From: Poriferisodalis sp965208485
GTDB taxonomy: Bacteria; Actinomycetota; Acidimicrobiia; Acidimicrobiales; Poriferisodalaceae
Assembly (NCBI RefSeq): GCF_965208485.1
Contig: NZ_OZ242344.1
Span: forward strand, 992,001-1,056,000
Reading direction: 5' to 3'
Length of the DNA stretch: 64,000 nt
This document shows positions 45,956 through 55,800 of this stretch, one piece after another (positions within the stretch are counted from its first letter, which is position 1; each line of letters opens with the position of its first letter). A program made the position numbers and the translations under genes. The notes below the pieces were generated by a model. That model was not told the DNA's origin, searched no databases, and saw only the letters and a list, made by a program, of their open reading frames with translations.

Positions 45956-48541
45956 TCAGTCGTCGGCTGCGGGGGGCACGGTGACGGTGACCGTATAGGT
46001 GCGCACATCGGCGTTGTCGGTGTCCGCGTCGCCGTCGGCGTCATAGGACGACGTGACCGTGATCGTGTTGTCGCCTGCGCTGAGTGTCGCCGAGGCACCC
46101 GTGCCGGTCGTGCCGTCGGCTGCCTCCCACGCGACCGTCACCGTCGCGTCGTCCGCGAACGCCGCCGTCGCGGTCACCGTCGCCGAGGTCGTGCCCGCCG
46201 CTGCGGTGCCCTCATAGGAGAAGATGCCGGTCTGGAACACTCCGAGCTCCACCCCTGACACCGACAGCGACTTCAACGCCGCCGAGGTCGGCATGTTGTG
46301 CGCGAAGATCCGGTGGACGCCCGGATCGGAGACCCACATCGTGGTGCCATCCGACCAGATCCCGCGCGGATCGCTGATGCCTGCATCTGCCAAGGTGTCG
46401 AAGTCCAGATCAGCCTGACGGGCGCCGGTGTCGAGGTCGTAGGCGTAGATCTTGACGTCCTCGTCGTCGACCGCCCAGATGGTGTAACCGTCGGACCACA
46501 GACCACTCGGGTGCCAGTTGCCCGCTTCCAGCATCGTCTCCATGCGGATGTCCTTGTCGGCGTCGCGGGCGCCGGTGTCGAGGTTGTATGCGTAGATCCA
46601 GGCGATGACCCTGTCGGCGACCCACATGGTCGACCCGTCCGACCACAGGCCCGACGGACCCACGTTGAGTTCTCGGCACTGTCCTGATGGCCGACAGTCG
46701 CGCGAGGTGACGATGTCCTTGTCGGCGTCGCGGGCACCGCTGTCGAGGCTGTAGGCGTAGATCTTGGGTTGGCCCCCCACAACGGAAGCATCCTCGCTCA
46801 ACCCGTCGTCCCACGCTCTGCAAGCGGTCCCGCCAAAGAACGGATCGCACTCGGCGGAAAGGTGGTCGGAGACCCACATGGTCGACCCATCCGACCACAG
46901 CCCCCGAGAATTCGCATTGCCTGCTGCGTCGAGCATGGAGATGTCCTTGTCGGCGTCGCGGGCACCGCTGTCGAGGCTGTAGGCGATGACCTCGTCGTCG
47001 ATCGCGTCGGCGACCCACATGGTGGTGCCGTCGGACCACAGGCCGAACGTCGGTGGGTGATTGGATATCCGCCGCCGAGAGACATCAATACGGACATCAC
47101 TCGGCGGATCCCAGCCGAAAGTCGCGGTGGAGGCCCGGTTCACCGTGACCGTGTAGGTCTCTTGGCTGTTGCTGTCGGCGGACTCGACGGTGACGACGAT
47201 CGTGTTGGCGCCCTCAGCAAGGTCCACATCGTGGGCATCGGCCGTGTCAGTGTCGGCGTCAGCGGGGGTGATGGTCACCGAGTCGCCCGTGTTTGTGGGC
47301 GTGGCGGTGACGACCGTGGAGACGACGTCGTTGGCGACATCGGCGGAGTAACTGCCGATCTGGCTGTCGAACGTGCCGAAGTCGATGCCGCTGAGCGAGA
47401 GCGAGTCCAACAGGGACTCGGCGGTCACCGTGCCGGGGTCGAATCGGGTGCTGACGTATTGGTAGAAGAGGACGGTGTAGACCGTGGAGCTGGAGCCGTT
47501 GATGACCGTGATGGTGATGGTGTTGTAGCCGGGGTTCAGGGCGACCTGGTGCTCGTCGGTGTCGGGGTCGGCGTCGGGAGGCGAGATCGTGACCGTGGCG
47601 TTCAGGCTTTCCGTCCTCGTACGCACGGTGGTGACATAGCTCTCATTGGTGGCCGATGCGGAGAACTCACGCGGACCTTTCTGGTAGACGTATGCGCCGC
47701 TCAGTGACACGTCCCGCAGCCGCGAACTTTGCGAAAGGCTCAACATGTGGTAGGCGAACACCTTGCCGGCCCTGTTGTCGACGACGTACATGGTGGTCTG
47801 GTCGGACCAGATGCCCTTGGGACTCACATTGCCGTGGCTTCGCAGGTCTTCGAAGAACCGATTGTACGAGACGTCGCCCGTGGCGAGATCGTACGCGAAG
47901 ATCGTGGCGGCCACGTCGTCAACGACCCACATAGTGGTGCCGTCGGACCACAGCGCCGCGGCCCGGTCGTTGGCGGCCCCATACAGCCTGCTGATGTCCT
48001 TGTCGGCATCGCGGGCGCCGCTGTCGAGACTGTAGGCGTAGATCTTGTTGTCCCAGTGGTCGGAGACCCACATCGTCGTTCCGTCCGACCACAGGCCCTT
48101 CGCGTTGTGGTTTCCTGCATCGTCCAGCGTGTCGATGTCCTTGTCGGCATCGCGGGCGCCGCTGTCGAGACTGTAGGCGTAGATCTTGTGGTCTTGATCG
48201 TCAGAGACCCAGATGGTGGTGCCGTCCGACCACAGGCCGTTGGCGTTGCGGTTCTCCGCATCTCGCAACGTGCCGATGTCCTTGTCGGCGTCCCGATTCC
48301 CGCTGGCGAGCTCGTACGCGAACAGGCGACCGCTGAGATCGGACACCCACGCGGTCGTGCCGTCGGACCAGATAGCACGCGGCATGGCGTTGGCCGAGTC
48401 GAGATCGAACGACTTCGGCGCATCGAGGACGGTGGCCGCCGCAGGCTGGCTGTGCACGACCGGCACCAGACCGCCCAGTACAGCAGCGACGCTGCAAACG
48501 GCCAGAATGCGCCGGGCAGTGCTGCATCCGCGTCCTCGCAC
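45956..48541 (-). CDS. Secreted beta-propeller-repeat protein with cadherin-like sandwich domains
   Basis: About 861 residues from a GTG at 48541. A basic start and hydrophobic signal segment (ILAVCSVAAVLGGLVPVV) lead to five repeats of ~45 residues built around LWSDGTTMWVSD and KIYAYSLDSGARDADKDI. Next are cadherin-like beta-sandwich units (DSLSLSGIDFGTFDSQIGSY, TYTVTVNR), five more propeller repeats and a final sandwich domain (LKSLSVSGVELGVFQTGIFS). There is no membrane anchor at the C-terminus, so it is secreted or binds the surface otherwise. The same repeat occurs in the giant protein starting at 57675. The start is uncertain; function unknown, probably extracellular binding. Confidence 0.75.
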   Translation of the reverse strand: MRGRGCSTARRILAVCSVAAVLGGLVPVVHSQPAAATVLDAPKSFDLDSANAMPRAIWSDGTTAWVSDLSGRLFAYELASGNRDADKDIGTLRDAENRNANGLWSDGTTIWVSDDQDHKIYAYSLDSGARDADKDIDTLDDAGNHNAKGLWSDGTTMWVSDHWDNKIYAYSLDSGARDADKDISRLYGAANDRAAALWSDGTTMWVVDDVAATIFAYDLATGDVSYNRFFEDLRSHGNVSPKGIWSDQTTMYVVDNRAGKVFAYHMLSLSQSSRLRDVSLSGAYVYQKGPREFSASATNESYVTTVRTRTESLNATVTISPPDADPDTDEHQVALNPGYNTITITVINGSSSTVYTVLFYQYVSTRFDPGTVTAESLLDSLSLSGIDFGTFDSQIGSYSADVANDVVSTVVTATPTNTGDSVTITPADADTDTADAHDVDLAEGANTIVVTVESADSNSQETYTVTVNRASTATFGWDPPSDVRIDVSRRRISNHPPTFGLWSDGTTMWVADAIDDEVIAYSLDSGARDADKDISMLDAAGNANSRGLWSDGSTMWVSDHLSAECDPFFGGTACRAWDDGLSEDASVVGGQPKIYAYSLDSGARDADKDIVTSRDCRPSGQCRELNVGPSGLWSDGSTMWVADRVIAWIYAYNLDTGARDADKDIRMETMLEAGNWHPSGLWSDGYTIWAVDDEDVKIYAYDLDTGARQADLDFDTLADAGISDPRGIWSDGTTMWVSDPGVHRIFAHNMPTSAALKSLSVSGVELGVFQTGIFSYEGTAAAGTTSATVTATAAFADDATVTVAWEAADGTTGTGASATLSAGDNTITVTSSYDADGDADTDNADVRTYTVTVTVPPAADD

Positions 48542-49001
48542 TCGCCGAACACGCTGACAATCAGGGGAGTCAGGGAAGTGAGTCAAGCGCCGCTTCCTTC
48601 GTGAGATAGTTGGCTGAGACAGACCTGATCGCTGACCGACAGACCTGATCGCTGACCGGGCGACCGCAGACACGCAGCGGCCGCCCGCAACTCCAAGTGC
48701 TGCATCAATCAGGCGACGGCGATTGTAGCCAGACTGCATCAGGCAGGTGATGACTGCCACGCGCACTCCACGATTGTCAGCCATCGGCGGTGACGATCCG
48801 TGTCGCCTGTCGCACCGCCGGCATCCGAGCGAAGGCAACATTCTGGCAATTTTCAGTCAATCGAACTGCATCGCAGCAGCGAAGCGCTCCTCCTGCGAGA
48901 CGGCCAGCGCCTCGACCAGGCCCCACCCGAGGAAAAACTGACGAGCCTGCGGACATATCGCGGACCTGTCATGGCAGAACCTGTCATGGCAGAATGGGAT
49001 A
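48542..49001. other. Intergenic region between divergent surface-protein genes, with tandem duplications
   Basis: No gene supported. It holds two perfect tandem duplications: GACAGACCTGATCGCTGACC at 48618-48657, and ACCTGTCATGGCAGA at 48964-48993, the latter directly before the next gene's start. It must contain the promoters for both directions. Confidence 0.6.
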
Positions 49002-49844
49002 GTGAGAAACCGCTTGCCGCCCGCGAGAGCGGCCACGCTGGCCGCCGTGTCGCTGTCGCTCGTCGTGAGCGGCCTCCTGTACTGGAGCCTTCAGGCTTCA
49101 CGGCACTCTGGCATCGACGACGGCGCAGTCGTTCTTGCCGTCGCTCCGCAAGCGGCGGGCACAGCTCAGAGGGTTGCTGCCGACACCGCACCGGGTCCGG
49201 CATCGGCGTACTCCGCCGAATTCCCTCTGGTCGAGCCGCGTGTCCCGCGGAGCGGAGCACTCGGCGGCGCGACGGCGCCGAAGCCTCGGCGGCTCACAGA
49301 GGAGCCGGACTCGGACGAGGTGCCGCCGACCGCTGGCGAGACGAACGACGAGGAAGCCGAGCCTGTTCAGCCGTCGCCGGGCCCTCTGTACACTTGGCAT
49401 GACGGTGACCGGGTCTTGCAGGTCAGGCTCGACCCGAACCTGACCGTCCAGTCCGACGGTGACGGGATCACCCGAGACGACATCGTCACACGCTCCGACC
49501 GCACCGCGGCGCATGGCCGATCCGCAGTGCGCAGCGACGGGACCGAACAGCGGTCGACCGAGTCCGAACCTGTGTTCTGGTCCGAGAGCGGCCAGATGAT
49601 GGCCTTGCCGGGCGGAATCGTGCTGGTGTTGGACGCCGACTGGGATCAAGCGGCCGTCGATGAGTTCCTGCGCCGCAACGGTATCGCTTCCAGCCTCGTG
49701 ACCGAATTGGACTTTGTCGCCAATGGCTTCTTCATCGAGACCGACCCGGGCTTCCCATCGCTGAATCTGGCAAACTCGCTGGCCTCCCAAGACGGCGTCG
49801 AGCTCTCCAGCCCCAACTGGTGGTTTGAGCGAACCGCCAGCTGA
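49002..49844 (+). CDS. Secreted subtilase-propeptide-like protein
   Basis: 280 residues with an N-terminal signal/anchor helix (LAAVSLSLVVSGLLYWSL), a long disordered acidic/proline-rich middle, and a C-terminal ~85 residues of the type PVFWSESGQMMALPGG, IVLVLDADWDQAAVDEFL, NGFFIETDPGFPSLNLANSL and ending SSPNWWFER. That last part resembles the pro-region that precedes S8 protease domains. The next gene, 20 bases on, is an S8 protease without such a pro-region. Inference: it is a separately encoded folding helper or inhibitor for that protease. Confidence 0.6.
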   Translation: MRNRLPPARAATLAAVSLSLVVSGLLYWSLQASRHSGIDDGAVVLAVAPQAAGTAQRVAADTAPGPASAYSAEFPLVEPRVPRSGALGGATAPKPRRLTEEPDSDEVPPTAGETNDEEAEPVQPSPGPLYTWHDGDRVLQVRLDPNLTVQSDGDGITRDDIVTRSDRTAAHGRSAVRSDGTEQRSTESEPVFWSESGQMMALPGGIVLVLDADWDQAAVDEFLRRNGIASSLVTELDFVANGFFIETDPGFPSLNLANSLASQDGVELSSPNWWFERTAS

Positions 49845-49864
49845 GTGAGGGTTCGGCCGACCGA

Positions 49865-52800
49865 GTGAGGACCAGGCTGATTGCCCCGGCTGCGGCCATG
49901 CAGGCGCCGCTGAGACGGCCGATTCTCGTGCTGTGCCTGCTGGCCGGAGCGCTCGTCTGGCCGGTGCTGGAGAGTCACGAGGCTCAGGCGCAGTCGCTTA
50001 CTGCGCCGACGATCAGCGCCGTGGCGTCGGGCGACGAGTCGCTGACGGTTTCATGGACCCGTCCCGCCGGGGTCGCAGTCGCCGACATCACGGCGTACGA
50101 CCTGCGCTACATCGACACGAGCGCCAGCGACACCGACAAAGCCGATCCCGCCAAGTGGACCGAAATCGACAATGCCTGGACGGAGGGTCGCCTGCGTGTG
50201 ATCGTGAGCCCGCTCGCCAATGGCACAACCTACGACGTGCAAGTCCGGGCGGTGACCAGCACCGACGGCGGGTGGTCGCCCACATCGACCGGGACGCCAC
50301 GCGAGCCGGGCCCGACTCGGGCCACGGCGACGGCCATCGTCGGAGAGCTGCCCGTCCGGGGCAGAATCGCCTCCGCCGACGATGTGGACTACTACCAGTT
50401 CTCGTTCAGCGGCACGCGCGAGTTCTTCGTCTTGACGACCGGCAGCACCGACACGGTCGGCAGGCTGTACCGCAGCGACGGCCGCCTCGTGCGTCTCAAC
50501 GACGACGGGTACCTGCTGCCCGATCTGCACAACTTCCAGCTCGACGGCGAACTGCCCGGCGGCACCTACTACATCAGGGTCAGCAGCTCCGGCGCCAGCA
50601 CGGGGCCGTACACGCTGCACCTCGGAACGGCTGCCGACACCACGAGCATCCACAGCGCCGCCGGGACAGAGCTGGGCAGCGTGACGCGGGCCGTGTTTCG
50701 CGACACAGGGGCTTCGAGTACCGGCGACATCGACTACTTCAAGCTTGTACTGACAGCCGAGACCACCGTCACCGCTCGGGTGTCGGGTTTCGTTCCCGAT
50801 ACGCGCTGCGCCATCCTGAATGCCGGCGGCTCTCCCATCGCCCAGAATGACGACGGATACTTGGAACCGGCCAAGCATCAGTGCGCCGTGCGGGAGACAC
50901 TGCCGACAGGCACGTACTACATCCGGGTGCAGCCACGCGACGCTGACGAGCACGGCATGTATTTCCTGTACGTCTACGAGTCGCCCGAACCCGGCAACTC
51001 ACGCTCTGCTGCGGCAGGCATCGACTTCAGCCGCACCGCGGGCGGCGAGATAAGCGCTGCCGGCGAGACCGACTACTTCAGCTTCACGCTCGCTGAGGAA
51101 GCCCGCGTGGCGCTGGCCGGTTCCAGCCGGGATTTCGAGATCCAGGCCGAACTGCAGGACTCGGGCGGCTCGCCCGTCGACGTCAACAGCTACCACGTCA
51201 CCTTCTACTCTGATGCGGCGTCGAACACGCTCGGGGTGCCCCCGCCGTCCGCATTCACGTTCGCGGTCTTCGACACATTGGCGCCCGGCGCCTACTACCT
51301 GAAGGTCGAGGCCTCGCAAGCGACAGGCACTGGCGACTACTTGGTGCTGTTGCGGCCTGACGGCATCCACGACTACTTGCAGGACGAGTGCCCATCACCG
51401 CCGCCCGGCATCGACGACACCTTCTACGGATGCCAATGGCACTTCGACAACACGGGACAGTTCGGCGGCACCGCAGGCGAGGACATCAACTTGGGAAGCG
51501 TCTGGAGCACCACGATGGGCGCCGGCGTGAACGTGGCGGTCGTCGACTCCGGCTTGGATTACCTCCACGAGGACCTCAAGGACAACGTGGACACAGCCAA
51601 GAACCACAGCTACCTCGACGCCGGTGATGTCTTCGATCGAGATGATGGCCACGGCACCAAGGTCGCAGGGCTGATAGCGGCTCGCGACAACAGCATCGGC
51701 ATGCGCGGTGTCGCGCCCCGGGCGACGATCTACGCCTACAACTTCCTTGCTCGCGCAACCATCCTCACTGAAGCCAACGCCATGGCCCGGAACCGCGAGA
51801 CGACATCGGTGTCCAACAACAGCTGGGGCGCTCTGGACGGACCCGGGGCGGAAAGAGCGAGCACACTGTGGGAATCGGCGATCGACGCGGGGCTGCAGGA
51901 AGGGGACGGTGGCAACGGCGTGGTCTACGTCTTCGCTGCAGGCAACGCCGACAATGACGGACGCTGGGGCAACCTCGTGGAGCACAAGAGCTACTACGGA
52001 GTCACAACAGTGTGCGGGGTCGACGACGACGGCGAGCGCTCCTACTACTCCGAGCAGGGACCGCATCTGTGGCTGTGCGCCCCTGCAGGCGGCGTTCTCC
52101 CGAGTATCGCAACCACGCGTCCCTACAGCCGTTACACCAAGTTCTTCGACGGCACGAGTGCTGCTGCGCCCCTGGTGTCGGGCGTCGTGGCACTCATGCG
52201 CGCCGTGAACGGCAGGCTGACGTGGCGCGACGTCAAGCTGGTCCTCGCGGCGTCGGCCAGGCAGAACGACGCTTCTGACAGCGGCTGGGTGCAGGGTGCG
52301 TCGAAGTACGGCGCTGCGGGGAGCTACAGCTACAACCACCAGTACGGCTTCGGCATGGTGGATGCATCTGCAGCGGTGGCGCTCGCGCAGGACTGGGACA
52401 ACCTGCCCGAATTCCTGACTTCGACGGCGTCGTTCGACACGTCGCGCACGGTCGCCGCGACCGGCGGAAGCGTGACGAGCACGGTCGAGCTCGGCGGAAG
52501 CGTGAGCTTCGTGGAATTCGTCGAGGTCGAAGTGGACTTCACTGCGCCCCGCCTGCGCGACCTCAGGATGGAGCTGGAGTCTCCTGCAGGCGCAGTCTCG
52601 GTGCTGACAGTTCCGAACGACACCGACTGCACAGGCACCCAGTGTCAGCTGACCGGCACGTTCAGGTTCGGCTCGGCCCGCCATCTCGGCGAAGACCCCC
52701 GAGGCACGTGGACGCTGCGAGCCAACGACGAAGTCGCCGGCGGCGCCTCCAACACGATCCGATCGTGGGCACTGAAGGTCTACGGGCATCAGCGTCCCTT

Positions 52801-55800
52801 CGACGGCCCCGAGCTGAGCTACGTGCGGCCCGGTTCGGGCTCGCTGACGGTGGCGTGGAAGAAGCCCGGACTCACAGGCTCGACGACGGTCTCCGGCTAC
52901 GAGATCCGGCACATCGCCAGCGCCGCCGCCGACAAGTCCGATGCCAACTGGCAGACGACCACCAGCAATTGCACCTCCTCGGCATGCACCGGCACGATTA
53001 CGACGGGATTGACCAACGGCACCCGCTACGACGTGCAGGTGCGTGCGGTCGCCGGCGCATCGGCCGCGCCGAGCGACTGGTCGGTCACGGGACACGGCAC
53101 GCCGGGCACATCGGCCACATTGAACAGCGAGCCGTTCTTCGCCGATGGCGAGCGTTCGACGCGTGAGGTTGTGGAGAACTCCGGGTCCGGCGCAGCCGTG
53201 GGCGATCCGATCGAGGCGAGGGACTACGAGAGCGAGACGTCGACGGAGACCTTCACGTACAGCCTGAGCGGCGCCGATGCCGCCTCTTTCGAGATCGACG
53301 ACTCGACCGGCCAGCTCACCACGAAGTTCGACCCCGACTACGAGGCGAGCGACCAGAAGCACTCCTACTCGGTCACGGTCACCGTCACCGACAGCAAGGA
53401 CAACGAGGACAACGCCGACACCGTCATCGACGACACCATCGCCGTGGCGATCGAGGTCCTCGATATCGACGATCCCCCAGCGATCCTTGCCTGCTCGGCC
53501 CTGCCGAACGACTGCGCTTTCATCACCGGCCCGCACGAGCTGACCCTCAGCGAGGGCGCCGACGACCCGGTCGCCGCCTACCGCTACTATGACCAAGACT
53601 CGACCTACGTGATCGCCGGACTCGACGGTACCGATGCCGATGACTTCGAGTTCGATGCTGACTCGCAGCTTCGCTTCGTCGAGATACCAGACTTCGAAGC
53701 ACCTACGGACAGCGATGGAAACAACGTCTACGACATGACGCTCAGGGTCTTCGACGGAACGTCGGCGACATCGCTGGAGATCGAAGTAAGCGTCGAGAAC
53801 GTCGACGAGAGGCCGACCCTGACCGGCGGGGACAAATTCGAGACGCGCGAGAACGCGGGTACGTACGTAGCCAGTTTTGTTGCGTCCGATCCTGAGGGAG
53901 CGGCGATCACCTGGACGCTCTCAGGCGAGGACTCAGCCGCCTTCGAGATCTCGGGAGGGCTGCTTCACTTCGCATCCGCACCTGACTTCGAGTCGCCCGC
54001 CGACCGAGACCGCGACAATCACTACCAGGTGAACGTGGAGGCCTCCGACGGCCAAGGCGTCAGCGTCATCTCGGTAGAAGTCGAGGTCAGGGATCTCAAC
54101 GAGCCTGCGGAGATCACCGGCAGTTCCGCCGTCAACTTCCCGGAGAACGCCACGCGCATCGTCGCTGACTTCAGCGCCAACGACCCCGAGGAGCGTGAGA
54201 GCGTGACGTGGTCGCTTGCCGGCGCTGACGCCGACTTCTTCGAGATCGGCACCGACGGAGCGCTGCGCTTTGCGGCGCCGCCGGATCATGAGGCGATTCG
54301 AGGGAATGCGTACGGGGTTGCCATTCAGGCATCGGACCGCAAGGACGCAGACGGCGTTGCAGTGCTCGCCGCTGACCCCGACATCGATGACATATTCGAC
54401 GTCACGGTCACGGTCACCGACGAGAACGAGCATCCGGTCATCACCTCGGGTCCTGCTGCTGAGAGCGTCACCGAAGGGCACACCGGCGTTGTGGCCGCTT
54501 TTGCTGCCACCGATCCCGAGGGCGACGACATCATCTGGACACTGTCTGGCACAGACTCGGCAGGCCTGAGGATCGGCGACGACAGCGGCGTGGTGGAATT
54601 CGTGAGCGTCCCAGACTTCGAGAGTCCGGTCGACTCGGGTCGCAACAATTCCTACACCGTCGCGGTGGAGGCGTCCGACGGCCCGAACACAGCGACACGG
54701 ACGCTGACCGTGACAGTCTCGAACGCCGCCGAAGCCGGCTCGGTGCAATTCTCGTCGAGACAGCCGCAAAGCAATGCTCAGCTGACGGCGACGCTGAGCG
54801 ACCCCGACGGAGGCATCACCGGGACGGCGTGGACCTGGGAACGCTCGCAGACCCCGCTGGTGCCGGCTTCGTGGTCTGCCGTCTCCGGCGCCGCGTCTGG
54901 CACCACGACCTCGTCGTATACGCCGTCAGCCGGCGACATAGGCCACTTCCTGCGGGCGACAGTGTCCTACCGGGACCGTGAGAGCGGCACGCAGCAGCGA
55001 TCGGCAGCGCAGGTGTCGGACAACACGGTGCGACTCCAAGAAGGGATCAACCACGCGCCCGCGTTCCCGGCGGACGAAACGGGCGAGCGCAGCATCGCAG
55101 AGAATTCACCAGAAGGATCCCTCGTCGGCGATCCGGTGGAGGCCGAAGATGTCGATGCCGCCGATCAAGGCAGCTTGGTCTACTCGCTGGGCGGCGCCGA
55201 CAGATCGTCCTTCGACATCAACGCCGCAACCGGCCAGCTGAGCACCAAATCTGCGCTCGATCACGAGCGCAAGTCGCGTTATCTCGTCTCGGTGACCGTG
55301 CGCGATCCCGCGGGCCTGACCGCGACGCGGAGCGTGACCATCACGATCGACGACGTCGACGAGCCTCCGGTCGTGTCGGGGCCCTCAACGCCCGCCTATG
55401 CGGAGAGCCGGACCGATGCGGTAGCGCGATACACCGCTGCCGATCCTGAGCGAGAGACCATCGAGTGGTCCCTGCGCGGACCCAGCAGCAGCGAATTCGA
55501 CATCGACGCTGCCTCGGGGACTCTGAGATTCGTCAGCCGGCCCGACTTCGACACCGCATCCGGCAACGGCTACGAGATCACGGTCCGAGCCTGTGACGGC
55601 GACACCATCGGCACAACACTGTGCGGCGAACTCGATGTCGTCGTGAGGGTGACCGACGTGAACGAGCCCTCGGTGGTGAACGGCGCTGACGACATCTCGT
55701 GGCAGGAGAACCGTGAGGGCGTGCTCGAGCGTTACTCGGCGGCCGATCCGGAGGGTGTGGCCGTCACCTGGTCGCTGGCTGGGGCCGACCGGGATGACTT